This document shows positions 1 to 8,017 of a stretch of DNA of 64,000 nucleotides, piece after piece (within the stretch, counting starts at the first letter, position 1; every line of letters starts with the position of its first letter). The notes under the pieces are model-generated. The model saw only the letters and a program-made list of their open reading frames with translations, did not search any database and was not told the DNA's origin. This DNA is from an uncultured Trichococcus sp. Lineage in GTDB: Bacteria; Bacillota; Bacilli; Lactobacillales; Aerococcaceae. The stretch spans positions 1,195,168 through 1,259,167 of the forward strand of contig NZ_OY764015.1 in the NCBI RefSeq assembly GCF_963667775.1. The letters run 5' to 3'. Both the position numbers and the translations under genes were made by a program.

Positions 1-26
1 ACAAAAAGAAATGAAGCGGCGAATGT

Positions 27-55
27 TTGTTCTTTTTTATCAGATGGCATATAAT
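27..55 (+). promoter_or_regulatory. rarA promoter
   Basis: A TTGTTC -35 (27-32) and a perfect TATAAT -10 (50-55) are separated by 17 bases. They lie just ahead of the AAGGAG ribosome site (67-72) of rarA. This is a housekeeping sigma-A type promoter by sequence; activity is inferred. Confidence 0.7.
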
Positions 56-78
56 GGATAGAGAAAAAGGAGCGTAGA

Positions 79-1353
79 ATGATGAAACAACCTTTAGCAT
101 ACCGTATGCGTCCCGTCCATATCGATGAAGTCATCGGTCAAAGTCATCTGGTCGGCGAAGACAAAATCATCCGCCGCATGGTCGATGCCAAGATGCTTTC
201 TTCCATGATACTTTATGGCCCACCGGGAATCGGCAAAACCAGCATAGCGAGCGCCATCGCCGGATCGACACATTCGGCATTTCGGCAACTGAACGCCGCC
301 ACCGACACAAAAAAAGACCTTCAGATTGTCGTGGAGGAAGCCAAATTTTCCGGGCAGGTCATCCTCTTGCTTGATGAAGTGCATCGCTTGGACAAACCCA
401 AGCAGGATTTTCTGCTGCCGCACCTTGAAAGCGGCCAGGTCATCCTGATCGGCGCCACTACCGAAAATCCATACATCAGCATCAGTCCCGCCATCCGGAG
501 CCGGACCCAAATTTTCGAATTGAAGGCCCTTACCACAAAGGACGTCATATTGGCGCTGGAACGGGCCATTGCGGATGAAAAACGCGGTTTGGGGAAAGAA
601 AAGATTGCGATCGACGAAGAGGCCTTGCTTCATTTCGCCAGGAGCACGATGGGTGACGTCCGCGGTTCGCTCAACGCCTTGGAATTGGCTGCCCTCTCAA
701 CCAAACCGGATGCAGACGGCACCATCCACATCACCTTGGCTATCGCTGAAGAGTGTGTCCAAAAGAAAGCGCTGGTCCACGATAAGAATGGCGATGCCCA
801 TTATGATGTCATATCGGCATTCCAAAAATCGATCCGCGGCAGCGATGTCGATGCGGCCATGCATTATTTGGCCAGACTGTTGGAAGCCGGAGAATTGCTG
901 ATTGCCTGCAGACGCTTGATGGTTTGTGCCTACGAAGATATCGGCTTAGGTAATCCACAAGCTGTTTCCCGTACCGTTTTGGCCGTTCAGGCTGCCGAAA
1001 AGTTGGGCTTGCCGGAAGCACGCATTCCTTTGGCCAACGCTGTCGTTGATTTGGCACTTTCGCCGAAATCCAATTCGGCTTATCTTGCCTTGGACAGCGC
1101 CCTGGCGGATGTGCGCGCCGGAAAATCCGGCGACATACCGGATAGTTTGCGCGATGCCCATTACAGCGGAGCAAATAAGTTGGGTCGCGGCATCGGTTAC
1201 CAATACCCTCACGATTTCCCGGACCATTGGATCAAACAGCAATATTTGCCGGACGTGCTGAAAGGTCGCCGCTACTACGAACCCGCATCGACAGGTAAAT
1301 ATGAACAAGCCTTAGCCAACCAATTGCAGAATCGCTTCAATAAAGATTCCTGA
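79..1353 (+). CDS. rarA: Replication-associated recombination protein A (RarA/MgsA-type AAA+ ATPase)
   Basis: AAA+ ATPase of the clamp-loader-like RarA/MgsA/WRNIP1 family, acting at stalled replication forks. The 424-residue protein shows Walker A GPPGIGKT (47-54), Walker B LLDEVHR (97-103) and the sensor-1 segment IGATTENP (about 124-131). The C-terminal half is the alpha-helical tetramerisation and lid region. The start is one of two adjacent ATGs (79 or 82) behind AAGGAG at 67-72; its own promoter is at 27-55. Length and motif order match the family. The 6S-like RNA directly downstream repeats the rarA/6S neighbourhood known from Bacillus (yrvN-bsrA). Confidence 0.96.
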   Translation: MMKQPLAYRMRPVHIDEVIGQSHLVGEDKIIRRMVDAKMLSSMILYGPPGIGKTSIASAIAGSTHSAFRQLNAATDTKKDLQIVVEEAKFSGQVILLLDEVHRLDKPKQDFLLPHLESGQVILIGATTENPYISISPAIRSRTQIFELKALTTKDVILALERAIADEKRGLGKEKIAIDEEALLHFARSTMGDVRGSLNALELAALSTKPDADGTIHITLAIAEECVQKKALVHDKNGDAHYDVISAFQKSIRGSDVDAAMHYLARLLEAGELLIACRRLMVCAYEDIGLGNPQAVSRTVLAVQAAEKLGLPEARIPLANAVVDLALSPKSNSAYLALDSALADVRAGKSGDIPDSLRDAHYSGANKLGRGIGYQYPHDFPDHWIKQQYLPDVLKGRRYYEPASTGKYEQALANQLQNRFNKDS

Positions 1354-1420
1354 GGATTTTATGGTAGCGTTTAACCACTTGCTGCTGGGATGTTTCCGAA
1401 CCGAAACGTTTGTATTTTGC

Positions 1421-1449
1421 TTGCCAACGATTGATTAGTATGCTACTAT
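1421..1449 (+). promoter_or_regulatory. Promoter of the 6S-like RNA
   Basis: TTGCCA (1421-1426) and TACTAT (1444-1449) with 17-base spacing place a transcription start near 1456. That is a few bases before the 5' arm of the predicted closing helix of the RNA (1463-1471). Confidence 0.6.
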
Positions 1450-1455
1450 ACGTAT

Positions 1456-1692
1456 ATAGATTTCTGAGGTGTTCGACATATTCTCAATGTGTTGACCGAA
1501 CAATTTATTACTACCTTGGGATCCTGTTTATCTCGGTGGATAACACGCCTTATCATTTGGTAGTTAGAGACTGGATATTGGAGCCCACCTGCTTATATGC
1601 GGGTTCAAAACTAGTAGAATATACTCACCGGCACCATCGGATTTCTAATAAAGTTTTATACTTTTGGAGCTGCTCTTTGAGCAGCTTTTTTT
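1456..1692 (+). ncRNA. ssrS: 6S-like regulatory RNA (ssrS/lacto-usp type)
   Basis: A gene-free stretch between rarA and a small membrane gene has its own promoter (1421-1449) and an intrinsic terminator (1669-1691). The ends fold together. TCTGAGGTG (1463-1471) pairs with CACCATCGGA (1632-1641) with one bulge, then ATATTCT (1478-1484) pairs perfectly with AGAATAT (1616-1622). Further in, ACTACC pairs with GGTAGT and GTTTATC with GATAAC, giving the long interrupted rod expected of 6S RNA, which binds sigma-A RNA polymerase. In Bacillus subtilis 6S-1 (bsrA) also sits by rarA. In lactic acid bacteria the lacto-usp RNA precedes a hypothetical gene plus usp, exactly the arrangement here. Family assignment is by context and fold, not by alignment. 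Confidence 0.7.
1666..1692 (+). terminator. Terminator of the 6S-like RNA
   Basis: A perfect seven-base stem, GCTGCTC/GAGCAGC with a TTT loop (1669-1685), is followed by a run of Ts to 1691. Confidence 0.8.
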
Positions 1693-1760
1693 GCAGACTG
1701 GAAAGCACAGGAAAATACTTTCTCAGTACTTCCCCGTGACTTCCTTGAGGAGGACGCACA

Positions 1761-2063
1761 TTGGTAGAATTGTTGATTGCTCTTTTTTCACTATTGCTGG
1801 TTTCAACCGGACTTTTCATGACATTGAAAGGCCCCACTGTTTTCGTGCTGGCTCCGGACCGGATCACTGAACAACAACGCCTGCAGATCTGGCTCTTTTT
1901 CCGGAATGGCGGAGCTCTGTACATGTTGATCGGATTCCTCTGTCTGTTGACGATTTTCTTCAGGAGTACCCTGCTTTATATATTTGCTGTAATGATTGCC
2001 TCAGGGTATACAGCACTCTTCAGCATCCGACTGGCCGGCATGATGAAAGATCAAGGCCGGTAA
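1761..2063 (+). CDS. Small hypothetical membrane protein
   Basis: A 100-residue protein of unknown function. Three hydrophobic stretches (about residues 3-22, 44-66 and 70-90) suggest an integral membrane protein with a short charged tail. The TTG start at 1761 is chosen because a strong GAGGAGG site lies at 1746-1752. It sits between the 6S-like RNA and usp, the position held by the 'hypothetical gene' of lacto-usp operons. Transcription could come from read-through of the RNA terminator. No domain is recognised with confidence. Confidence 0.75.
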   Translation: MVELLIALFSLLLVSTGLFMTLKGPTVFVLAPDRITEQQRLQIWLFFRNGGALYMLIGFLCLLTIFFRSTLLYIFAVMIASGYTALFSIRLAGMMKDQGR

Positions 2064-2094
2064 TCAATAAATTCCCGAAAAAAATCGCATACGC

Positions 2095-2123
2095 TTTCAT
2101 TTTTAGGGAAAGTGAAGTAAAAT
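2095..2123 (+). promoter_or_regulatory. Probable usp promoter
   Basis: TTTCAT (2095-2100) and TAAAAT (2118-2123) are 17 bases apart in the gap before usp. The -35 is weak, so the assignment is tentative. Confidence 0.45.
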
Positions 2124-2161
2124 AAACTTGTAAGCGATACTAGTTTAGAGGAGTGGTTAAT

Positions 2162-2632
2162 ATGTTTCAAGAGTATAAGAAGATTTTGATACCGGTTGAC
2201 GGATCCAGAGAATCAGAATTATCCTTCCGTAAAGCAGTGGAAGTAGCCAAACGGAACAAAGCAGCCATCATCATCACTCATATTATAGATACAAGAGCCA
2301 TCCAGACCCCTACAGGCTTTGAAGGCAGTTTTACGGATGAAATCGTCCGCCAATCCAAAACATTGATGGAAGAATACAAAACTTATGCTACGAATGAAGG
2401 CATAACCGATGTTCATACCGTCGTCGAATATGGATCTCCGAAGGCCATCATAGCAAAAGATTTGCCTGCCGAATACGGTGTGGATCTGATCATGATCGGT
2501 GCGACCGGCCTTAATGCCGTCGAGCGGCTGTTCATCGGCTCTGTATCCGAGTACGTCATCCGCAATGCACCTTGCGATGTGCTGGTCGTCCGGACCGACC
2601 TCGAGAACAAACCCAAAGCTAAGAAAAGCTGA
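2162..2632 (+). CDS. Universal stress protein, UspA family
   Basis: A 156-residue cytoplasmic UspA-domain protein. The ATP-binding signature G-2X-G-9X-G-S is complete near residues 113-127 (GATG ... GS), so it is of the nucleotide-binding class. The N-terminal strand ILIPVDGS is typical. The ATG at 2162 is preferred over a GTG at 2153 because the GAGGAG site (2148-2153) would overlap the latter. Its TGA stop lies inside the left end of structured repeat copy A, so the transcript runs into the repeat. The physiological role is inferred from the family (stress, stationary phase). Confidence 0.93.
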   Translation: MFQEYKKILIPVDGSRESELSFRKAVEVAKRNKAAIIITHIIDTRAIQTPTGFEGSFTDEIVRQSKTLMEEYKTYATNEGITDVHTVVEYGSPKAIIAKDLPAEYGVDLIMIGATGLNAVERLFIGSVSEYVIRNAPCDVLVVRTDLENKPKAKKS

Positions 2633-3065
2633 ACGGGTTCGTTCAGCCCTGATTAAGGAAACACTGTGACCTAATCGGTCAAGTACTCTGATGTCACAGT
2701 GCGACATCAGAGGGCCTCACTACGAAATCAGTTGGATGGCCTGATGACAGGATTAAGCGATTGAAATCGCAAGAGTCATGACAATTTAGGAAATCTGTCC
2801 TCGCAACGTTCCCTACGGTCACCTTGTACTGGGGCTCTAAAGGATGAATCCCTAAGAGTCCCATGCAACTGAGCATCGAAGAGCGCAATTGCTGAGAGAC
2901 TTCCGAAACAAAAGGAATCAACGTGACCGTACCGGTCAGTTGTATCATGTTTCTAAGCCATCAAAAATGGCAAGAACCATGACAAGTCGAACAGTATGTC
3001 TTGGCTCGCAGAGACAAGAGGTTCCTTATTCTTTTTTCCGAAGGGCTAACCCGTGAAGCTGGCCA
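2626..3065 (+). repeat. Structured repeat, long copy (A)
   Basis: This fills the convergent gap between usp and ackA; no gene is seen. The ends are inverted: ACGGGTT (2633-2639) with AACCCGT (3048-3054), then AGCCCT (2645-2650) with AGGGCT (3042-3047), then TAAGGAA (2654-2660) with TTCCTTA (3022-3028). The interior is dense in hairpins: 2686-2712 (ten-base perfect stem), the GCGAT/ATCGC hairpin near 2756-2769, 2831-2862, GACCG/CGGTC near 2924-2936, and GCCAT/ATGGC near 2958-2972. The ends, the block AATTTAGGAAATCTG (2783-2797) and the 20-base motif TGAGCATCGAAGAGCGCAAT (2870-2889) recur in the 125-bp copy B at 26358-26483. It could be a non-autonomous mobile hairpin or a structured RNA. Confidence 0.75.
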
Positions 3066-3082
3066 TCAAATTTGATGGCATG

Positions 3083-3126
3083 AAAAAATCCGTTATGCCG
3101 AAACATCGGCATAACGGATTTTTTAT
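3083..3126. terminator. Bidirectional terminator between usp and ackA
   Basis: A perfect 14-base stem, AATCCGTTATGCCG (3087-3100) with its complement (3107-3120), is flanked by an A-run and a T-run. It can stop ackA transcription from the right and anything leaving usp/copy A from the left. Confidence 0.85.
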
Positions 3127-3135
3127 TTCAAATGA

Positions 3136-4332
3136 TTATTTTTCGCTGAAACGAACGACGTCGCGAGCGATCATCAACTCTTCATCTGTAGGGATCAACA
3201 GTACTTTCACTTTTGAATCTTCAGTTGAAACGATTCGCTCAACACCGCGTACGTTGTTCTTTTCATCGTCGATTTCGCAACCGAACCAAGAAATGCCATC
3301 GATGATGATTTTGCGGGTAGGCGCAGCATTTTCACCGACGCCGGCAGTGAAGACGATCGCATCCACACCATTCATGAGCGCAACATACTGTCCGATGTAT
3401 TTAATGATACGGTTATGGAAGATATCCAATGCGATTTGAGCGTTCTCATTGCCGTTTTCTGCTGCTGTCTCGACATCGCGCATATCGCTTGATACGCCTG
3501 AAAGACCCAATAGGCCTGATTTTTTGTTCAGGATATCAACGAATTCGTTGATGTCCGTGATGCCCAGTTTGCCCATCAAGTACGCAATCAAAGATGCATC
3601 GATGTCGCCTGAACGAGTCCCCATCGTGATACCTGCCAATGGCGTGAATCCCATGGATGTATCGATTGATTTTCCGCCTTGTACAGCAGTTATGGAACCG
3701 CCGTTACCGATATGGCAAGTAACGATCTTCAACTCTTCGATCGGTCTGCCCAACATTTCAGCAGCACGCTCCGCAACGTATTTGTGGCTTGTTCCGTGTG
3801 CTCCGTATTTTCTGGCAGCATATTTTTCATAGTACTCCATCGGGATGCTATAAAGATAGTTTACTTTCGGCATTGTTGCATGGAAAGATGTGTCGAACAC
3901 AGCAACACTTGTGATTTCAGGCAACAATTTTTTGAATGCGCGGATGCCGGTAGCGTTCGCCGGATTATGCAACGGTGCCAATTCGCCCAATTCTTCGATT
4001 TGTTCCAAGACAAGATCATCCACAAGCGCGGAATCTTTGAAGATTTCGCCGCCGGCAACAACGCGGTGGCCGACACCCGTGATCTCATCGTAGCTTGAAA
4101 TGATGTTTAATGCCAATAATTGATCAAGCAATTTCTGTACTGCGATTTCATGGTTCGCAATATCTTCGGTCACCTGGAATTTTTCGCCTTCTCCGTGTTT
4201 GATTGTGAAGACGGAATCGTTCAAACCGATTCTTTCGATTATTCCGGTTGCAAGAACTTCCTTGTCAGGCATAGCATATAATGTAAATTTCAAACTTGAG
4301 CTACCAGCATTGATAGCGATGATTTTTGACAT
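3136..4332 (-). CDS. ackA: Acetate kinase
   Basis: A 398-residue acetate kinase of the ASKHA superfamily, interconverting acetyl phosphate plus ADP with acetate plus ATP, the ATP-yielding step of mixed-acid metabolism. The N-terminus [13 protein letters not shown] is the phosphate-1 motif. [17 protein letters not shown] and the C-terminal FTAGVGENA are family signatures. The ATG at 4332 follows an AAGGAGAG site. A further-upstream in-frame start is rejected because it would overlap ytxK and lacks a ribosome site. A TATAAT at 4364-4369 may give it its own promoter. The ytxK-ackA order is common in Firmicutes. Confidence 0.97.
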   Translation of the reverse strand: MSKIIAINAGSSSLKFTLYAMPDKEVLATGIIERIGLNDSVFTIKHGEGEKFQVTEDIANHEIAVQKLLDQLLALNIISSYDEITGVGHRVVAGGEIFKDSALVDDLVLEQIEELGELAPLHNPANATGIRAFKKLLPEITSVAVFDTSFHATMPKVNYLYSIPMEYYEKYAARKYGAHGTSHKYVAERAAEMLGRPIEELKIVTCHIGNGGSITAVQGGKSIDTSMGFTPLAGITMGTRSGDIDASLIAYLMGKLGITDINEFVDILNKKSGLLGLSGVSSDMRDVETAAENGNENAQIALDIFHNRIIKYIGQYVALMNGVDAIVFTAGVGENAAPTRKIIIDGISWFGCEIDDEKNNVRGVERIVSTEDSKVKVLLIPTDEELMIARDVVRFSEK

Positions 4333-4382
4333 TTTTTTCTCTCCTTTAAATTGACTGAGTTTTATTATATCTCTGTTAAATA

Positions 4383-5405
4383 TTATATCATCTTTGCGCT
4401 CCAATTGTGGAAAATATCCAGGAAAGATTGCATCTTTTGTGCGTTTTTAAGATCTGGAATTTCTCCCAAAAGCACTTGTTCGGCTTGGATCGATTTTTCA
4501 CCAATTTTTTGAACAATAATGATTGATTTTTTCATTCCATTTTTATGGAACAGATCTGCTGGAAGACTCAAAAAAGCCTGTATATGAACGTTTTCTTTCA
4601 ACCACCCCATTAGCACAGATGATTTATCTGTTTCAAAAATGTCGGATGGAACGATAAAAATCCCCCAACCGGATTCTTTCAAATAGTTCACATTTTGTTC
4701 AAACATTAGGAAATGCGCAAAAGAATTTCCTTCCGCAAAAGCCGTTTTGTAGTTCTTTGCGCGCTCGTTCACTGGATAATATCCGATCGGAAAATCCGAT
4801 ACTACGATATCAGCAGGCGCAATCAACAGTTCCTGCAGGCTGTCTGAATGGGTGTAATGGATTTTTTCCGACAACCCCAGCAAGGATCCGCTGTTGGCCG
4901 CGATACTGATCAACAGATCATCGTTGTCAACTGCTTCCGCAGTCACTTCGTTGCCCCTGTCCGCCAAATGCATCAGAACGACGTTGAGAAGATTTCCTGT
5001 CCCTGCCGCCAAGTCTGAAACATGCAACTTTTCTGTCTTATCTTTCTTTATTTCTCCGATGAAATAAGCGATCAGATACGCTATCGTGTCCGGTGTCATT
5101 TGATGATTCATCTGGAGTTTGTCTTCTTTCGTTGCCTTGATGAAAGTCAATTGGATGCTCTTGCGGATGATTTCCTTATCCAATGCATCCAAATCCATTT
5201 TTTTGTAGAGGCTGTTCAAGCGTTCGACCGCCTCGTTTGAAGGCAACCCTTCCACCTGCTGTGCTTTTCCTTCAAAGGAAAGATTTTCCAGCGTCTCGGA
5301 CAACGCTTCTATATATGAAAGTTCAGCTTCTGTTTGAAGCAATTTGATGGCTTCATCCATTAATCCGAAAAGACTCTCAACATTTGTTGCTTTCAAGTCG
5401 TTCAC
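4383..5405 (-). CDS. Class I SAM-dependent methyltransferase, YtxK type
   Basis: A 340-residue protein resembling the N-6 adenine-specific DNA methylase superfamily. The SAM-binding segment reads [16 protein letters not shown] (near residues 127-142). The expected catalytic (D/N/S)PP(Y/F) motif is replaced by SDFPIGYYP, close to the form I recall for YtxK. The N-terminal 100 residues are helical, as in this family. The target is unknown and a functional restriction-modification role is unlikely, as no endonuclease or specificity gene is near. The start is a GTG (5405) with a weak AGGGA site. ackA follows after 50 bases. Confidence 0.85.
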   Translation of the reverse strand: MNDLKATNVESLFGLMDEAIKLLQTEAELSYIEALSETLENLSFEGKAQQVEGLPSNEAVERLNSLYKKMDLDALDKEIIRKSIQLTFIKATKEDKLQMNHQMTPDTIAYLIAYFIGEIKKDKTEKLHVSDLAAGTGNLLNVVLMHLADRGNEVTAEAVDNDDLLISIAANSGSLLGLSEKIHYTHSDSLQELLIAPADIVVSDFPIGYYPVNERAKNYKTAFAEGNSFAHFLMFEQNVNYLKESGWGIFIVPSDIFETDKSSVLMGWLKENVHIQAFLSLPADLFHKNGMKKSIIIVQKIGEKSIQAEQVLLGEIPDLKNAQKMQSFLDIFHNWSAKMI

Positions 5406-5437
5406 CGTCCCTTACTTTTTGTTGTTCTGTAAAATAC

Positions 5438-5490
5438 AAAAAAACCTGCGAAGGAAGTGACTGATCATTTGCCCCCGCAAGGTTTTTTGT
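5438..5490 (-). terminator. Terminator of the rplU-prp-rpmA operon
   Basis: AAAAAACCTGCG and CGCAAGGTTTTTT flank a loop of about 24 bases. On the minus strand the stem ends in a long T-run just after rpmA. Confidence 0.7.
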
Positions 5491-5526
5491 GTGTATGTAA
5501 TTGGTTGATCGGCAAAAGTACAAGTA

Positions 5527-5811
5527 TTATTTAGCTGTAGGGTATACAGAAACTTGTTTTTTGTCACGGCCTAAACGTTCGAAACGAACGACACCGTCAA
5601 CTTTTGCAAATAGAGTGTCATCTCCACCGATACCGACGTTAGTACCTGGATGGATTTTTGTTCCGCGTTGACGGTACAAAATTGATCCGCCAGTTACTGT
5701 TTGTCCGTCTGCACGTTTAGCGCCTAAACGTTTGGATTGGGATTCACGTCCGTTGGTAGTAGATCCGCCCCCTTTTTTGTGGGCGAACAATTGTAGATTC
5801 AATTTCAACAT
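5527..5811 (-). CDS. rpmA: 50S ribosomal protein L27, with cleavable N-terminal extension
   Basis: A 94-residue L27. It begins [17 protein letters not shown]. The first nine residues form the Firmicute-type extension ending in LQLF that the Prp protease removes before AHKKGGG, exposing the tail that reaches the peptidyl-transferase centre. The prp gene lies immediately upstream, in the usual rplU-prp-rpmA order. A good AAGGAGGTG site precedes the ATG. The gene closes the operon ahead of a terminator. Confidence 0.98.
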   Translation of the reverse strand: MLKLNLQLFAHKKGGGSTTNGRESQSKRLGAKRADGQTVTGGSILYRQRGTKIHPGTNVGIGGDDTLFAKVDGVVRFERLGRDKKQVSVYPTAK

Positions 5812-5845
5812 GTGGTTTGCACCTCCTTATTAAGTAGTACAGTTT

Positions 5846-6181
5846 TTATTGCATTCTTATGGTCACATAATCTGGATATGTCTGAGCGACATCCTCCAGC
5901 GAATAGAATAGATGCTTCAGTAAAATCTGCGTAATGTATTGCTGTTCCGCTTCCCTTTCGGAAAGTATTTCCGCATAGAGATACCCGCCTTCTTCATCCG
6001 CTTCATCAACAAGCATCTGATAGCCGGCTAAACGTTCAACGCTATTCACAGTTTCGATGGCCAGTACAGAAACAGCGGCACAGATAATATCTTCGCCTTC
6101 TACCCCATACCCGGCATGTCCCGTAATCTCGAAAGATAGCAGGTTGCCATGGTCATCTTCTTTAAATTTCACTTCAATCAT
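5846..6181 (-). CDS. prp: Ribosomal-processing cysteine protease Prp
   Basis: A 111-residue cysteine protease (YsxB/DUF464 family) that trims the N-terminus of L27. The catalytic pair is visible as the His of ITGHAGYG (about residue 22) and the Cys of DIICAAVS (about residue 34), with the usual spacing of about 12 residues. It is encoded between rplU and rpmA, 14 bases after rplU stops, so substrate and protease are co-transcribed. The length is normal for the family. Confidence 0.95.
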   Translation of the reverse strand: MIEVKFKEDDHGNLLSFEITGHAGYGVEGEDIICAAVSVLAIETVNSVERLAGYQMLVDEADEEGGYLYAEILSEREAEQQYITQILLKHLFYSLEDVAQTYPDYVTIRMQ

Positions 6182-6195
6182 GGTTATTCACACTC

Positions 6196-6504
6196 TTATG
6201 CGTTGATTGCGTCAATGATTACTTTTGTATAAGGTTGACGATGACCTTGCTTGCGGTGTGTATCTTTTCTTCTCTTGTATTTGAAAGTAGTGACTTTCTT
6301 TTCTTTGCCCTGTTTTTCAACAGTGCCTTCTACAGAAGCACCTGTTACGAATGGAGCGCCAATTTTAGTTTCTTCTCCGCCTACAAATACGATTTCATCA
6401 AAAGTTACTTTATCACCAGCTTCAGCATCTAATTTTTCAATATAGATCGCTTGACCAACTTCAACTTTCAATTGTTTACCACCAGTTTTGATAATTGCGT
6501 ACAT
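6196..6504 (-). CDS. rplU: 50S ribosomal protein L21
   Basis: A 102-residue L21, binding 23S rRNA. The start [11 protein letters not shown] and the C-terminal [17 protein letters not shown] are family hallmarks. It is the first gene of the rplU-prp-rpmA operon. Promoter 6617-6645 and a leader of about 110 bases precede it, the usual arrangement for L21 autoregulation. An AAGGAGGTG site precedes the ATG at 6504. Confidence 0.98.
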   Translation of the reverse strand: MYAIIKTGGKQLKVEVGQAIYIEKLDAEAGDKVTFDEIVFVGGEETKIGAPFVTGASVEGTVEKQGKEKKVTTFKYKRRKDTHRKQGHRQPYTKVIIDAINA

Positions 6505-6509
6505 ATTCT

Positions 6510-6612
6510 CTGCACCTCCTTATTTTACTTAGACTCGCCAAACGGAGTGCCCTTGCAGGTCTCATGACTCCTATCCGTGCGGTTGTAGCTGTGGTGCGCA
6601 CATTTACAACAT
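6510..6612 (-). ncRNA. L21-type ribosomal protein leader
   Basis: This is the transcribed leader between the rplU promoter and gene. It contains GC-rich complementary blocks: AGTCATGAG, GGAGTCATG/AACGGAGTGCC and a GCGCACCACAGC stem region. Firmicute rplU genes normally carry an L21 leader bound by L21 itself. The assignment rests on position and structure; no covariance check was possible. Confidence 0.5.
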
Positions 6613-6616
6613 TAAT

Positions 6617-6645
6617 AGTCTACCAAAAATAAATACCTGTGTCAA
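6617..6645 (-). promoter_or_regulatory. rplU operon promoter
   Basis: On the minus strand a perfect TTGACA (6640-6645) and TAGACT (6617-6622) are 17 bases apart. Confidence 0.8.
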
Positions 6646-6654
6646 TCTGAATAA

Positions 6655-6684
6655 TAAAAAAAACAGGGCGGGCGCCCTGTTTTC
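6655..6684 (-). terminator. Terminator after the MFS gene's convergent side / rplU upstream gap
   Basis: The stem ACAGGGCG/CGCCCTGT (6663-6680) has a GG loop, an A-run on the left and Ts on the right. On the minus strand it ends transcription of the MFS gene, whose stop is at 6700. Confidence 0.85.
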
Positions 6685-6699
6685 CATTTTAAAAACGGA

Positions 6700-7929
6700 T
6701 CATATTTTCTGAAGACCGGCCTTTGCATATGTTTCTTTGCGCAGACCATCGATGCTCAACATCACCAAAAAGCTGGCGAGGTAACAAACGGATAAGAAAA
6801 CCATGACTGTCGTGACATTGGAATAATCCATCAGCAGACCGATAATGAGCGAAGAGAAACCGCCGACTGCGCGTCCGACATTGATGATGAGATTATTCGC
6901 CATGGAATGGATATGCCTCGGGTAAAGGCGACTAACAATAGCACCGTACCCAGCGAACATCCCGTTCACAAAGAATCCCACTATCGCACCACCCACCAAC
7001 ATCGCGATACTGCTTTTAGCCATCACGAAAAGGAAAACTGCAGATGCTGAAGCCAGCAAGAAAATACTGTATGCGATCCTCGGACCAACAGCATCCAGAA
7101 TTCTGCCGAAGAACAACATCCCGATCGACATACCGATGATTGTCGAAATCATCCATAAAGAAGAATTTGAAACCGACAACCCCAAACTTGTCTGCATGAT
7201 TTGCGGCAACCAGTTCATCAAGCCGAAATAACAACCGATCTGAACCACAGCCATGAACATCAGCGATAACGTTTGCCTTGCTAATTTTGGCGAGTTGAAC
7301 AACTCTTTGAAGGACGGCTTCGATTCCTGGGTTTCACTGTTTTTTTCCGGTTTGGCATTCTCCGTCTCAACCAAGTCCTTCTCCGAAACGGTCAGATGCA
7401 CCCACAGCACAATCAAAAGCGGAAGCAAGCCCAAAAGGAATAAGGCGTTCCATCCAAAGCGAGGCAAAATCAGGCTGGCAAGAAAAGCCGCGCTGATGTT
7501 CCCTACCATTCCGGCTACTGCATTCAAGGAAGACATCCGGCCCATTTTATGGACTGGCGTGACACGAGCGATCAGACTGATTGCAATGCCATACTCTCCA
7601 CCTGTTCCGATTCCGGCAATGAAGCGAAGCGCATAGATCGTCGAGAGGTCGTCAGCGAAAAACATTGCTGCCGTCGCAACAGAAAACAACAGCAACGTTA
7701 TTTTGAACAGTTTTAAACTGCCGTAACGGTCCGCAAAATATCCGAACAACAGTCCCCCTGCAAGCATCCCGATGTTCGTGATCGTTGAAATCAGACCAGC
7801 TTGCGCTTTGGAGATAGCCAAATCCGCAATGATCGAGGCCAAAGAAAGGGACAGGAACATGTTCGTCAAATCGTCAGTCCCTGACCCTACTATTGCGGCA
7901 TTCAGCACGCGTTTTTTACTTTTTTCCAT
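6700..7929 (-). CDS. MFS transporter
   Basis: A 409-residue major facilitator with twelve predicted membrane segments. The loop 2-3 motif GYFADRYGSLK (A-like motif, near residues 62-72) and its counterpart FFGRILDAVGPR in the second half are present. Overall it resembles the sugar or aromatic-acid:proton symporter group, but the substrate cannot be told. The ATG at 7929 follows AGGGGAG. It is monocistronic, between its own promoter (7988-8017) and a terminator (6655-6684). Confidence 0.88.
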   Translation of the reverse strand: MEKSKKRVLNAAIVGSGTDDLTNMFLSLSLASIIADLAISKAQAGLISTITNIGMLAGGLLFGYFADRYGSLKLFKITLLLFSVATAAMFFADDLSTIYALRFIAGIGTGGEYGIAISLIARVTPVHKMGRMSSLNAVAGMVGNISAAFLASLILPRFGWNALFLLGLLPLLIVLWVHLTVSEKDLVETENAKPEKNSETQESKPSFKELFNSPKLARQTLSLMFMAVVQIGCYFGLMNWLPQIMQTSLGLSVSNSSLWMISTIIGMSIGMLFFGRILDAVGPRIAYSIFLLASASAVFLFVMAKSSIAMLVGGAIVGFFVNGMFAGYGAIVSRLYPRHIHSMANNLIINVGRAVGGFSSLIIGLLMDYSNVTTVMVFLSVCYLASFLVMLSIDGLRKETYAKAGLQKI

Positions 7930-7987
7930 AATGTGTCTCCCCTTAAAAGGAATGCTCTCAGGCATTCATTATTTTTGACCAAAGGTA

Positions 7988-8017
7988 ATTATACAGATAC
8001 TTGCATAAAAATAGCAA
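7988..8017 (-). promoter_or_regulatory. MFS gene promoter with an inverted repeat over the -35
   Basis: On the minus strand TTGCTA (8012-8017) and TATAAT (7988-7993) are 18 bases apart. The -35 lies inside the imperfect palindrome CTTGCTATTTTTATGCAAG, which could be an operator. The regulator is unknown. Confidence 0.55.

Noticed and set aside
1410-1739. A 109-codon plus-strand open frame over the 6S-like RNA
   Set aside because: Promoter, terminator and long-range pairing fit an RNA gene; the peptide is low-complexity and Cys/Tyr-rich without a ribosome site.
2694-2948. An 84-codon minus-strand open frame inside repeat copy A
   Set aside because: It has no ribosome site and crosses several hairpins; the region looks like structured RNA or a repeat, not coding sequence.
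2626-3065. Copy A as an IS200/IS605-type or other transposon remnant
   Set aside because: No transposase fragment, no clear target duplication and no match to known ends; the conserved loop is not explained by this.
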